In this document: positions 39,344 to 48,156 of the stretch, one piece after another | How positions within the stretch are numbered: position 1 is the stretch's first letter | Layout: each line of letters begins with the position of its first letter | Source of the DNA: Halopseudomonas phragmitis | Lineage (GTDB): Bacteria; Pseudomonadota; Gammaproteobacteria; Pseudomonadales; Pseudomonadaceae | Length of the DNA: 64,000 nt | Assembly (NCBI RefSeq): GCF_002056295.1 | Contig: NZ_CP020100.1 | Location: 1,945,501 to 2,009,500, forward strand | Reading direction: 5' to 3' | Made by a program: the position numbers and the translations under genes | The notes under the pieces: generated by a model | Database searches by the model: none | Seen by the model: only the letters and a program-made list of their open reading frames with translations | What the model was told of the DNA's origin: nothing

Positions 39344-39871
39344 TTATTTTTGATAAGCGTTCACAGCCTTAACGATTTCCGCACGGGCTTCATCAGCGTT
39401 GCCCCAACGGTCGATCTTGACCCATTTGCCGGCTTCCAGATCTTTGTAGTTCTCGAAGAAGTGCTGGATCTGCTGGATCAGCAGTTCAGGCAGGTCGGTG
39501 TATTCCTTGACGTCACGGTACAGCACGCTCAGCTTGTCGTGCGGTACGGCGACCAGCTTGGCATCACCGCCACCATCGTCGGTCATGTGCAGAACGCCTA
39601 CCGGACGTGACCGGATTACCGAACCCGGTGCGACCGGGTAGGGCGTTACCACCAGCACGTCCAGCGGGTCGCCGTCATCGGCCAGGGTATTGGGGATATA
39701 ACCGTAGTTGGCCGGATAGAACATCGGGGTGGCCATGAATCGATCGACGAACAGGGTGCTGCTGTCCTTGTCGATTTCATATTTGATCGGCGCGTGCTGA
39801 GCCGGGATTTCAATGGCGACGTAAATGTCGTTAGGGATGTCCTTGCCTGCGGGGATCTGGTCGTAGCTCAT
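39344..39871 (-). CDS. ppa: Inorganic pyrophosphatase
   Basis: Hydrolyses pyrophosphate to drive biosynthesis. The 175-residue family I enzyme begins with the conserved [12 protein letters not shown], has the signature DGDPLDVLV with the catalytic aspartates (about 66-74), the [14 protein letters not shown] metal site and the KWVKIDRWG end. Length is normal. A near-consensus promoter lies 39 bases upstream. A PPi-dependent phosphofructokinase gene is 4 kb away, which makes the pyrophosphate pool of interest here. Confidence 0.97.
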   Translation of the reverse strand: MSYDQIPAGKDIPNDIYVAIEIPAQHAPIKYEIDKDSSTLFVDRFMATPMFYPANYGYIPNTLADDGDPLDVLVVTPYPVAPGSVIRSRPVGVLHMTDDGGGDAKLVAVPHDKLSVLYRDVKEYTDLPELLIQQIQHFFENYKDLEAGKWVKIDRWGNADEARAEIVKAVNAYQK

Positions 39872-39909
39872 GGGATACCTGACTCGGGCATGTGAAATAT
39901 TGGGGCGGG

Positions 39910-39938
39910 ATTATAGGCGTTCAGGGCGGCGATACCAA
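39910..39938 (-). promoter_or_regulatory. Sigma-70 promoter of ppa
   Basis: On the minus strand TTGGTA (39938-39933) and a perfect TATAAT (39915-39910) are 17 bases apart, followed by CCCGCCCC. The start point would be near 39903, about 30 bases before the ppa ATG. Confidence 0.7.
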
Positions 39939-40063
39939 GTAAAACCGGTAAAACTATGGTCGTATGGGCAAAAGTACTGGTTTGCCGCTGTGAAGGTGTC
40001 ACCTGGGTAGCCATGCACGCACCTGGCGAGATACCGGCAGGTGCGTTGGCCCGCTAAGTGGCG

Positions 40064-40510
40064 TCAGAGTTTGAGGGCGAAGTAGTGGAAGTCAGCGTCG
40101 TCGGAAAAACCCAGGGAGCGATACAGGCTTTGAGCTGCACTGTTGTCTTCGCCAGTCATGACGGTCATACGCTGGATGCCGGCAGCCCGGGCCATCTCCT
40201 TGGCGCGGTTAATCATGCGATCAGCAACCAGTTGGCGGCGGGCCTCTTCAATCACATAGATACCCTTGAGAACCCAGCTGGGGTGCAAGGTCAGAGCCGA
40301 GAAGCTGGGGATGAACTGGGCAAAGCCCAATACCTTGCCGCTGGTTTCATCTTCTGCCAGTAGGATGATGGCCTGTTCGTTGACCAGTCGATCATGGAGA
40401 AAGCGGCGTGATGCTTCGGGCTTGGGCAACTGGCCGTAGAACTCTCGATACTTGATGAACAACGGGGTGATATCGTCGAGGCGATCCACGCCGGCCTGCA
40501 CAATTCGCAT
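40064..40510 (-). CDS. GNAT-family N-acetyltransferase
   Basis: A 148-residue acetyltransferase of the GNAT fold. Visible landmarks are the beta-strand FAQFIPSFSALTLHPSWVLKGIYV (motif D/A region), the acetyl-CoA loop RRQLVADRMINRAKEMARA, which is a divergent RxxGxG/A, and SLYRSLGF near the end. The substrate is unknown. The ATG at 40510 is preferred to the TTG two codons upstream. On the minus strand it lies downstream of nothing recognisable and its 3' end is followed by a 9-bp inverted repeat (40017-40046) without a T-run. Confidence 0.85.
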   Translation of the reverse strand: MRIVQAGVDRLDDITPLFIKYREFYGQLPKPEASRRFLHDRLVNEQAIILLAEDETSGKVLGFAQFIPSFSALTLHPSWVLKGIYVIEEARRQLVADRMINRAKEMARAAGIQRMTVMTGEDNSAAQSLYRSLGFSDDADFHYFALKL

Positions 40511-40667
40511 ACTCAATCCTCGATGCTGGTCAGATAGTGCCCGGTACTGTTGTGCCGGTCAGTACATCCTGCCCCAGACGCTGGAAATCTTCAATCGCCA
40601 ACACTGACCGGGTAGTCGCGCTTGGCAACTGGTCCCGTTGTGCTGGGAGTTAGTTATCTTATCTAGC

Positions 40668-40673
40668 TATAAT
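40668..40673 (+). promoter_or_regulatory. -10 box of a candidate metNIQ promoter
   Basis: A perfect TATAAT lies 95 bases before metN. The region 17 bases upstream (TAGTTATC...) has no good -35 hexamer, so activator help is possible. No SAM-riboswitch core could be made out in the 95-base leader. Confidence 0.4.
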
Positions 40674-40768
40674 GCACGGTTTATGACGATTTTGCGGTCT
40701 GGGCTGTGGCGGGCCAAACATGCCGGCCGACAGCTTCTTATATCTGCATTCTGTTAAAAGGTTAATGC

Positions 40769-41776
40769 GTGATTGATTTTCACCAGGTCCACAAGGCCTA
40801 TCGTGTTGCTGGGCAGTCGATCCCGGCGCTGCAGCCGACCGATCTGCAAATAGCTCGCGGAGAGGTATTCGGCATCATCGGTCATTCCGGGGCAGGCAAA
40901 AGCACCTTGCTGCGCCTGATCAACCGGCTCGAGGAGCCCTCGGGTGGACGGATCGTGATTGATGGCGAAGATGTCACCGGGCTACAGGCTACCGGGTTGC
41001 GGCGGTTTCGCCAGCAGGTCGGGATGATTTTCCAGCATTTCAATTTGCTGTCGTCCAAGACCGTGGCCGATAACGTGGCGCTGCCGCTCAGACTGGCGGG
41101 TGAATTGTCGCGCGCCGAGATCGCCCGGCGGGTCGACGAATTGCTGGCGCGGGTCGGGCTCAATGAGCACGCTAACAAGTATCCGGCGCAGTTGTCCGGC
41201 GGCCAGAAACAGCGGGTCGGAATTGCCCGGGCACTGGCTACCCGGCCGAAGATTCTGCTCTGCGACGAGGCCACCAGTGCCCTTGATCCGCAGACTACTG
41301 CGTCGGTGTTGCAGTTGCTGGCTCAGATTAATAGCGAGCTGAACCTGACGATCGTACTGATTACCCATGAGATGGATGTGATCCGTCGGGTTTGCGACCG
41401 GGTGGCGGTCATGGACGCTGGGCAGATTGTCGAGCTGGGGCCGGTAGCCGAGGTGTTCCTGCATCCGCAGCATTCGACCACCCGGCGTTTCGTACTGGAA
41501 TCCGAGCAGGTTGATGAAAGCGAGCAGCGTGATGATTTTGCCCATGTCGAGGGCCGCATCCTGCGTCTGACCTTCCAGGGTGAGGCGACTTACGCACCGC
41601 TGCTTGGTAGCGTGGCGCGTGAGACCGGGGTGGATTACAGCATCCTGGCCGGGCGTATCGACCGGATCAAGCAAACCCCCTATGGCCAGTTGACGCTGGC
41701 GCTCACCGGTGGCGACATCGAGGCGGCGCTGGCCTGCTTTGCCCGGGCCGATGTGCATCTGGAGGTGCTGCGCTGA
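40769..41776 (+). CDS. metN: Methionine ABC importer ATP-binding protein MetN
   Basis: ATPase of the MetNIQ methionine importer. The 335-residue protein has Walker [11 protein letters not shown]-loop, signature LSGGQKQR and Walker [14 protein letters not shown], then the C-terminal ACT-like NIL domain (about 265-335) that senses cytoplasmic methionine and inhibits transport. The start is GTG at 40769, with AAAAGG 8 bases ahead; sequence from [13 protein letters not shown] matches Pseudomonas MetN. It overlaps metI by one base. Confidence 0.96.
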   Translation: MIDFHQVHKAYRVAGQSIPALQPTDLQIARGEVFGIIGHSGAGKSTLLRLINRLEEPSGGRIVIDGEDVTGLQATGLRRFRQQVGMIFQHFNLLSSKTVADNVALPLRLAGELSRAEIARRVDELLARVGLNEHANKYPAQLSGGQKQRVGIARALATRPKILLCDEATSALDPQTTASVLQLLAQINSELNLTIVLITHEMDVIRRVCDRVAVMDAGQIVELGPVAEVFLHPQHSTTRRFVLESEQVDESEQRDDFAHVEGRILRLTFQGEATYAPLLGSVARETGVDYSILAGRIDRIKQTPYGQLTLALTGGDIEAALACFARADVHLEVLR

Positions 41777-42441
41777 TGGATGCTCTGCTGCCCAACGTCA
41801 ACTGGCCGGAAATCTGGCAGGCCAGTCTCGATACCCTGAGCATGCTAGGCGGCTCAATGCTGTTTACTGTGTTGTTTGGCTTGCCGCTCGGGGTTTTGCT
41901 GTTTCTTACTGGTCCGCGCCAGATGTTCGAGCAGAAAGCCTTCTATGGTCTGCTGTCGCTGTTGGTGAATATTGTTCGTTCAGTGCCGTTCGTTATTTTG
42001 CTGATCGTTATGATTCCCTTTACCGTGGTGATCACCGGGACTTCGCTGGGGGTGGCTGGGGCTATTCCGCCACTGGTTGTGGGGGCCACGCCGTTTTTCG
42101 CCCGTCTGGTCGAGACTGCGCTGCGTGAAGTCGATCGCGGGATCATCGAGGCGACCCAGGCCATGGGGGCCACACCACGCCAGATCGTGATCAATGCGCT
42201 GCTGCCAGAGGCGTTGCCGGGTATCGTGGCGGCGACCACGGTTACCGCCATTACCCTGGTGTCCTACACCGCGATGTCCGGGCTGATCGGTGGCGGCGGA
42301 CTGGGTGATTTGGCGGTGCGCTATGGTTATCAGCGCTATCAGCCGGATGTGATGGTGGTGACCGTGGTATTGCTGCTGGTGCTGGTGCAGGTGCTGCAAA
42401 GCGTTGGTGACCGGCTGGTGGTGCATTTTTCCCGTAAGTGA
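41776..42441 (+). CDS. metI: Methionine ABC importer permease MetI
   Basis: Inner-membrane permease of the methionine importer. The 221-residue protein has about five membrane helices and the BPD-type coupling motif EATQAMGATPRQIVINALLPEALPG, which contacts MetN. The ATG at 41776 shares a base with the metN stop (TGATG). A 77-base gap follows before metQ. Confidence 0.96.
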   Translation: MDALLPNVNWPEIWQASLDTLSMLGGSMLFTVLFGLPLGVLLFLTGPRQMFEQKAFYGLLSLLVNIVRSVPFVILLIVMIPFTVVITGTSLGVAGAIPPLVVGATPFFARLVETALREVDRGIIEATQAMGATPRQIVINALLPEALPGIVAATTVTAITLVSYTAMSGLIGGGGLGDLAVRYGYQRYQPDVMVVTVVLLLVLVQVLQSVGDRLVVHFSRK

Positions 42442-42518
42442 TGTGCTGTTTAAATAGAAAACACAGGTGCAGGGTTATCCGCTGCGCACCTGAATCAAAT
42501 CCCACAAGGAGCTTAATG

Positions 42519-43304
42519 ATGAAAAAATTGCTGACTGCCTTTGCTGTCGCCGCCGGTCTTGGTGTGCTGCCGGCGCAGGCCGCCGACAAGATCAGTATCG
42601 CCGCTACGGCGGTGCCTCACGCGGAAATTCTCGAATTCGTCAAGCCGGCCCTGGCCAGTGAGGGCGTCGAGCTGGATATCCGGGTGTTCACCGATTATGT
42701 CCAGCCCAATGTGCAGGTGGCGGAGAAACGCCTGGACGCCAACTTCTTTCAGCACCAGCCCTATCTTGACGAGTTCAACAGCAGCCGCGGCACTGAACTG
42801 GTCAGCGTCGCTGGCGTGCATATTGAGCCGTTCGGTGCCTATTCACGCAAGGTCGAGAGCTTGGATGATCTGCCCAATGGCGCCAATGTGGTAATTCCCA
42901 ACGATGCCACCAACGGTGGTCGGGCGCTGCTGTTACTGCAGAAGGCTGGGCTAATCGGGCTCAAGGATGCCGGCAATATCCTTTCTACCCCGCGCGACAT
43001 CGCCGACAACCCCAAGCGCATCCGGGTTCGTGAACTGGAAGCAGCGACCCTGCCGAGGGTTCTGGGCCAGGTTGATCTGGCACTGATCAATACCAACTAT
43101 GCGCTGGAGGCCGGGCTGAATCCGAGTGAAGATGCGTTGGTGATAGAGGGTTCCGACTCGCCCTACGTCAACATCCTGGTGACCCGCGTCGACAATGCCG
43201 ACAACCCGGCGATCCAGAAGCTGGCTCAGGCGCTGCACAGTGCCGAGGTCAAGGCCTTTATTGAAGAGAAGTATCAGGGCGCCGTGGTGCCGGCTTTCGA
43301 GTGA
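42519..43304 (+). CDS. metQ: Methionine-binding periplasmic protein MetQ
   Basis: Solute-binding protein for the MetNIQ importer. The 261-residue protein has a normal signal peptide cut near PAQA-AD, without a lipobox cysteine, so it is probably a free periplasmic protein rather than a lipoprotein. Family landmarks include DYVQPNVQVAEKRLDANFFQHQPYL and PNDATNGGRALLLLQKAGLI. AAGGAG at 42506-42511 suits ATG 42519; ATG 42516 is an alternative. A bidirectional terminator follows. Confidence 0.95.
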   Translation: MKKLLTAFAVAAGLGVLPAQAADKISIAATAVPHAEILEFVKPALASEGVELDIRVFTDYVQPNVQVAEKRLDANFFQHQPYLDEFNSSRGTELVSVAGVHIEPFGAYSRKVESLDDLPNGANVVIPNDATNGGRALLLLQKAGLIGLKDAGNILSTPRDIADNPKRIRVRELEAATLPRVLGQVDLALINTNYALEAGLNPSEDALVIEGSDSPYVNILVTRVDNADNPAIQKLAQALHSAEVKAFIEEKYQGAVVPAFE

Positions 43305-43309
43305 TACAA

Positions 43310-43337
43310 AAAAGGGCTGGTTGATACCAGCCCTTTT
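43310..43337. terminator. Bidirectional terminator between metQ and pfp
   Basis: AAAAGGGCTGGT (43310-43321) and its exact complement (43326-43337) form a 12-bp stem with loop TGAT; T-runs occur on both strands, so it serves metNIQ and the converging pfp. Confidence 0.9.
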
Positions 43338-43358
43338 CGGTTCCGTCCCGTTTCGCGA

Positions 43359-44618
43359 TCAGATCTTGAATTCCGGGAGCTTGCGCTCCACGGCCAGATT
43401 CTGCAGACGCACATAATCGGGCAGACCATTCTTGAATGGCGGGTAGTCTTCGCCCTGAATCAACGGCGACAGGTAGCGGCGGCAGGCCTCGGTGATGTGC
43501 AGGCCGTCTTCGCTGATGAACTCGCGGGGCATGAACTTCTCGACGTTGGCCACGTCCTTGAGCGGGGCTTCAATGATATCCCACTGGTAGGGCGCATCCT
43601 GCAGGCGGCGGATTGCCGGCATCACCGAGTTCTTGCCTTCCAAGGCGATGTTAACCGCTGCCTGACCTAGCGCATAGGCTTGCTCGACATCGACCTTGGA
43701 GGCAATGTGACGGGCGGCGCGCTGCAGGTAATCGGCCACGGCCCAGTGATACTTGTAACCCAGTTCATCCTTGACCAGCTTGGCGATGGTCGGCGCCACG
43801 CCGCCCAGCTGGGCATGGCCGAAAGCGTCGGTCAGGCCGGTTTCGGAGAGGAACTTGCCGTCGCTGTTCTTGATCCCTTCGGAAACGCCAATCACGCAAT
43901 AGCCATAAGTCTTGACGCACTCATCGACCCGGGCCAGGAATTTGACCTGGTCAAACTGGACTTCGGGGAACAGCAGAATGTGTGGCGGTTGACCTTCACC
44001 TTCGCTGGCTAGGCCGCAGGCCGCAGTAATCCAGCCAGCGTGACGACCCATGACTTCGAGGATGAAGACCTTGGTCGAAGTGGCGCCCATCGAGGCAACG
44101 TCGAAACCGGCTTCGCGAATCGAGGTGGCGACATACTTGGCCACTGAGCCGAAGCCGGGGCAGCAGTCGGTGATCGGCAGGTCGTTGTCGACGGTCTTGG
44201 GTACATGGATGGCCTGAATCGGGTAGCCCATCTTTTCTGCCAGTTGCGAGACCTTCAGGCAGGTGTCGGCCGAGTCGCCACCGCCGTTATAGAAGAAGTA
44301 GCCGATGTTATGGGCCTTGAACACCTCGATCAGGCGCTCGTATTCGGCGCGGTTGGCTTCCAGGCTTTTCAGTTTGTAGCGGCAGGAGCCGAAGGCGCCG
44401 GAGGGGGTGTGACGCAGAGCGGCGATATTTTCGGGTGATTCCAGGCTGGTGTCGATCAGGTCTTCGGTCAGGGCGCCGATGATGCCGTTGCGCCCGGCAT
44501 AGACCTTGCCAATTCGGTCCGGGTGCTGGCGAGCGGTTTCGATCACGCCAGCGGCGGAGGCGTTGATCACGGCGGTGACTCCGCCCGACTGGGCGTAGAA
44601 GGCGTTTTTGACGGTCAT
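43359..44618 (-). CDS. pfp: Pyrophosphate-dependent 6-phosphofructokinase
   Basis: Phosphorylates fructose 6-phosphate (reversibly) with PPi in place of ATP. The 419-residue protein has the PFK fold; the donor site reads NGGGDSADT, with Asp115 at the position of the ATP-enzyme Gly104, and PKTVDNDL, with Lys141 replacing the Gly of ATP-PFK (PGTIDND). These two substitutions mark PPi specificity. The ATG at 44618 follows GGAG; the frame upstream is non-coding. The best-studied Pseudomonas species lack any PFK and use the Entner-Doudoroff route, so this gene is notable. Its upstream region has TATCAT with a GC-rich discriminator. Confidence 0.93.
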   Translation of the reverse strand: MTVKNAFYAQSGGVTAVINASAAGVIETARQHPDRIGKVYAGRNGIIGALTEDLIDTSLESPENIAALRHTPSGAFGSCRYKLKSLEANRAEYERLIEVFKAHNIGYFFYNGGGDSADTCLKVSQLAEKMGYPIQAIHVPKTVDNDLPITDCCPGFGSVAKYVATSIREAGFDVASMGATSTKVFILEVMGRHAGWITAACGLASEGEGQPPHILLFPEVQFDQVKFLARVDECVKTYGYCVIGVSEGIKNSDGKFLSETGLTDAFGHAQLGGVAPTIAKLVKDELGYKYHWAVADYLQRAARHIASKVDVEQAYALGQAAVNIALEGKNSVMPAIRRLQDAPYQWDIIEAPLKDVANVEKFMPREFISEDGLHITEACRRYLSPLIQGEDYPPFKNGLPDYVRLQNLAVERKLPEFKI

Positions 44619-44770
44619 GCTGACTCCATGTGCTTGAATCGGGTGGCGGTTTTTTGGGGTTCCCGCAGGGAGCGGCGGGGCGCTACGGCCAATGGCGCGC
44701 ATGATAGCCGAAAGCGGTGCGCTTTGCATGGCCGTTGGGCGGGCGTGGTAATATCTCGCGAAGCTTTAAA

Positions 44771-44848
44771 AAGGAAATACTGATTAATTGCACGCAAACT
44801 CAGCGCCAATTGGGCCAACACCTAGACTGATTTAATCAGTGTTTCCTT
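44771..44848. mobile_element. 78-bp repeat element, short form (MITE-like)
   Basis: Ends are 17-bp inverted repeats with one mismatch: AAGGAAATACTGATTAA at 44771-44787 and the complement of AAGGAAACACTGATTAA at 44832-44848. The left 25 bases (44779-44803) differ from the long element at 38919-38943 by four transitions only, and the right part (44803-44847) matches 39171-39213. The palindromic centre of the long form is missing. It lies in the pfp-mpl gap, 36 bases before the mpl start, and could affect either promoter. Confidence 0.75.
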
Positions 44849-44883
44849 AATGCCGTTACACGACCAACACAAGGAGTCCGTCT

Positions 44884-46245
44884 TTGCACCTCCATATCCT
44901 CGGTATCTGCGGTACTTTCATGGGTTCGCTGGCGTTGCTGGCGCGGGAGCTGGGGCATACGGTGACGGGCTCGGATGCCAACGTCTATCCGCCAATGAGC
45001 ACCCAGCTCGAAGCCCAGGGGATTACCCTGATGGAAGGCTATGAGCCGGCGCATCTGCAGCCGGCCCCGGATCTGGTGGTGATTGGCAACGCCATGTCGC
45101 GCGGCAATCCGGCGGTCGAATATGTGCTGGATCAAGGCTTGCCCTACGTGTCTGGACCGCAGTGGCTGGCCGACCATGTGTTGCAGGGGCGCTGGGTGCT
45201 GGCTGTGGCGGGTACCCACGGCAAGACCACTACCTCCAGTCTGCTGGCCTGGATTCTGGAGCACGCCGGGATGTCGCCGGGCTTTCTGATCGGTGGTGTG
45301 CCACAGAACTTCGGGATCTCGGCGCGGCTGGGTGGGACGCCGTTTTTCGTGGTCGAGGCGGATGAGTATGACAGCGCCTTCTTCGACAAACGCTCGAAGT
45401 TCGTTCATTACCGCCCACGGACGGCGATTCTCAATAATCTCGAGTTCGACCATGCAGACATTTTTCCGGACCTGGCAGCGATCGAACGACAGTTTCACCA
45501 TCTGGTGCGTACCGTGCCAGGCTCCGGGCTGATTATTCACCCGCAGGCCGATGCGGCGCTCAAGCGAGTGATTGACATGGGCTGCTGGACATCCTGCCAG
45601 ACCACTGGTGATGGCGGTGACTGGCAGGCGCGCCTGCTGGCGGCCGATGGTTCATGTTTCGAGGTGCTGCTCGGTGGTGTCTCGCAGGGCATAGTTGAAT
45701 GGTCGCAGACCGGCGCTCACAGTGTTGCCAATGCGCTGGTGGCGTTGGCGGCGGCGCGGCATGTGGGGGTGACTCCGGCGCAGGGTATTGCCTCGCTGGG
45801 TGGTTTTGCCAGCGTCAAGCGCCGCATGGAGCTGATCGGTGAGGTTGGTGACATTCGGGTGTATGACGACTTTGCCCATCACCCGACCGCGATTGCCACC
45901 ACCTTGGCCGGGTTGCGGGCACAGATTGGTGATGCGCAGCTTATTGCGGTGATCGAGCCGCGCTCCAACACCATGCGCTTGGGTAGTCATATGGCTGCTT
46001 TGCCAGGTAGTGTCAGCGATGCCAGTGAAGTGCTCTGGTATCAGCCCGAAGGGCTGGACTGGTCGCTGGATCAGGTCGTGGCTGACAGTCCGGTGCCGGC
46101 CTGTGTGTTGAGCAGTATCGAGGCGCTGATCGATGCCGTGGTGGCGCGTGCGCGACCAGGCGCACGGGTAGTGGTCATGAGCAATGGCGGTTTTGGCGGG
46201 ATTCACCGCAAGCTGGTTCAGGCGCTGGAGGCTCGGCATGGCTGA
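44884..46245 (+). CDS. mpl: UDP-MurNAc:L-Ala-gamma-D-Glu-mDAP ligase Mpl
   Basis: Murein-recycling ligase that attaches the recovered tripeptide to UDP-MurNAc. The 453-residue Mur-ligase has the N-terminal [22 protein letters not shown] site [10 protein letters not shown], the [16 protein letters not shown] signature of Mpl and the [12 protein letters not shown] segment. The start is TTG at 44884, 7-8 bases after AAGGAG, giving the N-terminus conserved in Pseudomonas; no nearby ATG fits. It overlaps ubiX by 8 bases. Confidence 0.96.
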   Translation: MHLHILGICGTFMGSLALLARELGHTVTGSDANVYPPMSTQLEAQGITLMEGYEPAHLQPAPDLVVIGNAMSRGNPAVEYVLDQGLPYVSGPQWLADHVLQGRWVLAVAGTHGKTTTSSLLAWILEHAGMSPGFLIGGVPQNFGISARLGGTPFFVVEADEYDSAFFDKRSKFVHYRPRTAILNNLEFDHADIFPDLAAIERQFHHLVRTVPGSGLIIHPQADAALKRVIDMGCWTSCQTTGDGGDWQARLLAADGSCFEVLLGGVSQGIVEWSQTGAHSVANALVALAAARHVGVTPAQGIASLGGFASVKRRMELIGEVGDIRVYDDFAHHPTAIATTLAGLRAQIGDAQLIAVIEPRSNTMRLGSHMAALPGSVSDASEVLWYQPEGLDWSLDQVVADSPVPACVLSSIEALIDAVVARARPGARVVVMSNGGFGGIHRKLVQALEARHG

Positions 46246-46846
46246 ACGGCGGCGGGTGACGCTGGCGCTGACCGGTGCCTCTGGTGCCCAATATGGCTTG
46301 CGCCTGCTGGAATGTCTGGTCAGGGCCGATGTCGAAGTGTCATTTCTGATCTCGCAGGCCGCGCAGTTGGTGGTGGCGACCGAGACCGATTGGCAGTTGC
46401 CGGCCAAGCCGCAGGCTCTGGAAGTTTTTTTGACGGAACGATTGGCCGCTGCCGAGGGTCAGATTCGGGTGTTCGGCAAGCAGGACTGGATGGCGCCGGT
46501 CGCTTCTGGCTCTGGCGCGCCTGGGGCCATGGTGGTGTGTCCCTGTTCGACCGGTACCCTGTCGGCTATCGCCACTGGGGCCAGTAACAACCTGATCGAG
46601 CGGGCGGCCGATGTGGCGCTCAAGGAGCGACGGCAGCTGATTCTGGTGCCGCGTGAAGCACCGTACTCGAGCATTCATCTGGAAAACATGCTGAAGTTGA
46701 GCCAGATGGGAGCGGTTATCCTGCCCGCCAGTCCCGGCTTTTATCATAAGCCGAACAGCATTGACGAACTGATAGATTTCGTCGTTGCCCGCATCCTCAA
46801 CCAGTTGGGGATAGAACAGACATTGCTTGCCCGTTGGGGTGAGTGA
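46238..46846 (+). CDS. ubiX: Flavin prenyltransferase UbiX
   Basis: Makes prenylated FMN, the cofactor of the UbiD decarboxylase in ubiquinone synthesis. The 202-residue flavoprotein shows the N-terminal [17 protein letters not shown], the [26 protein letters not shown] active-site region and [20 protein letters not shown] 46238 has GGAG 8 bases upstream and begins in the last codons of mpl, as in other pseudomonads. Confidence 0.96.
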   Translation: MAERRRVTLALTGASGAQYGLRLLECLVRADVEVSFLISQAAQLVVATETDWQLPAKPQALEVFLTERLAAAEGQIRVFGKQDWMAPVASGSGAPGAMVVCPCSTGTLSAIATGASNNLIERAADVALKERRQLILVPREAPYSSIHLENMLKLSQMGAVILPASPGFYHKPNSIDELIDFVVARILNQLGIEQTLLARWGE

Positions 46847-46863
46847 CACCTTCAGGATTATGT

Positions 46864-47409
46864 ATGTTTTGCAGTAAAACCAGATTGCGGACGTCGCTGG
46901 CGTTCGCCATGGGGAGTTTTGTGCTGCCGGCGGTGGCCGGGCAGGCCAATGAGAGTCCTTTGCTCGAGTCGTCCCGCGAGCTGGCCGGCAAGCTGTTGGC
47001 TCCGGTCGAGGCCGAGCCCTACTGGTATGTTCAGGGTAGTGTCTGGACTGCCCATTTCAACCCCGACTCCGACCACAACAACAATCAGGATCTGATCGGT
47101 CTGGAGCGTCATCGTGCTGACAGCTATCTGTGGGGCGCTGCGACCTTTCGTCATTCGTTCGGAGATCGCTCCTACTACGCTTATGGCGGCAAACGTTTTG
47201 ACTTCGAGGGTACGCCGTTCAATGTCAAGCTGACAGCAGGCTTGCTGCATGGCTATCGAGGTGAGTACCGGGACAAGATTCCGCTCAATCGCTTTGGTGT
47301 TGCGCCGGCGATTATTCCGTCGGTTGGTGTCAGTTATCAGCGGGTCGGTGCTGACCTGGTGCTGCTGGGGGCGGCTGCGGTGATGGTTAATGTTGGGATC
47401 AAGCTATAA
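46864..47409 (+). CDS. Predicted secreted, possibly outer-membrane beta-barrel protein
   Basis: A 181-residue protein with a signal peptide (cut near AVA-GQ) and a body rich in aromatic, Gly and alternating residues (YWYVQGSVWTAHFNPDSDHNNNQD; TAGLLHGYRGEYRDKIPL), ending VMVNVGIKL with a hydrophobic C-terminus, features of a small outer-membrane barrel of the PagP-like size. Homologues in Pseudomonas are, I believe, conserved but uncharacterised. Start ATG 46864 is preceded by AGGA; a GTG at 46843 overlaps the ubiX stop and gives no signal-peptide improvement. It ends the mpl-ubiX run. Confidence 0.75.
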   Translation: MFCSKTRLRTSLAFAMGSFVLPAVAGQANESPLLESSRELAGKLLAPVEAEPYWYVQGSVWTAHFNPDSDHNNNQDLIGLERHRADSYLWGAATFRHSFGDRSYYAYGGKRFDFEGTPFNVKLTAGLLHGYRGEYRDKIPLNRFGVAPAIIPSVGVSYQRVGADLVLLGAAAVMVNVGIKL

Positions 47410-47525
47410 GAGCCCGTCCATGACCTGCTGCGCGTCGGCCCTGCGTTGTTAAAAACAGGGCTCTAGCTCGCTATGCCATGAACAGACTTTGGCGTGCGCG
47501 GCCCGCTGGCGCGGGCCGAACCGGG
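47410..47525. other. Gap between the barrel gene and the MaoC gene, with hairpins
   Basis: This 116-base convergent gap has GCCCTG/CAGGGC (about 47439-47456) around an A-rich loop and the stronger GGCCCGC/GCGGGCC (47500-47517) with a 4-base loop. Neither is followed by a T-run on either strand. The first hairpin resembles an interspersed intergenic repeat; I do not see a second copy in the window. Confidence 0.4.
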
Positions 47526-47984
47526 TTACACGAAATACAGGGTCAAACCTTCCGCAATGAAGGCTGGCTTGTCCACGCCTTCGATCTCCAGAGTGGAGCG
47601 CGCCTTGACCAGCCACTGGCCAGGATTCTTCTCGGTTACATCGACTACCGTCACGTGCAGGCGTACGCGTGAGCCCACACGTACCGGCTGGATGAAACGC
47701 AGGCTGTCCAGGCCGTAGTTGACTGCCATCTTCAGACCCTGCGGGCGAACCAGCAGGCCGGCAGACAGGACCGGCAGCAGTGACAGTGAGAGGAAACCGT
47801 GGGCAATGGTGCCGCCAAACGGAGTCAGCTTGGCTTTTTCTTCGTCGATGTGAATGAACTGGTGGTCACCGGTGCACTCGGCAAATTGGTTGACACGTTC
47901 CTGATCAATGGTCAGCCAGTCTGAGTGGCCCATATCCTTGCCAATGTAGGACGTGAGTTCGGAAGCGGGTACGGCAGCTGCCAT
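47526..47984 (-). CDS. MaoC-like (NodN-type) hot-dog dehydratase
   Basis: A 152-residue single hot-dog protein of the MaoC/(R)-hydratase superfamily, likely acting on an enoyl-CoA or similar thioester. The hydratase motif FAECTGDHQFIHIDEEKA carries the Asp/His pair, and FGGTIAHGFLSLSLLP is the matching helix region. It is closer to NodN than to PhaJ, so the substrate is open. GGAG at proper distance supports ATG 47984 instead of 47996. It is divergent from the Lon-domain gene. Confidence 0.88.
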   Translation of the reverse strand: MAAAVPASELTSYIGKDMGHSDWLTIDQERVNQFAECTGDHQFIHIDEEKAKLTPFGGTIAHGFLSLSLLPVLSAGLLVRPQGLKMAVNYGLDSLRFIQPVRVGSRVRLHVTVVDVTEKNPGQWLVKARSTLEIEGVDKPAFIAEGLTLYFV

Positions 47985-48156
47985 GGCGTTCTCCATGCTC
48001 TGTTATTGTGGTGGTAGCGGATAACCGCTACACGCTACGTTAATACAGACGGTCGAGCTTGTCTGCTGACATGTTTGCAATCCGCGCCGAGAGGGTCAAT
48101 TGGGCGAGCTCACCATTGGTGTGCTGAATGATGGTACCAAGCTGAAAGGGGAATGC

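Noticed and set aside
40674-40768. Possible SAM riboswitch before metNIQ
   Set aside because: The leader is about 95 bases and lacks the conserved SAM-I or SAM-II core and any terminator hairpin before metN.
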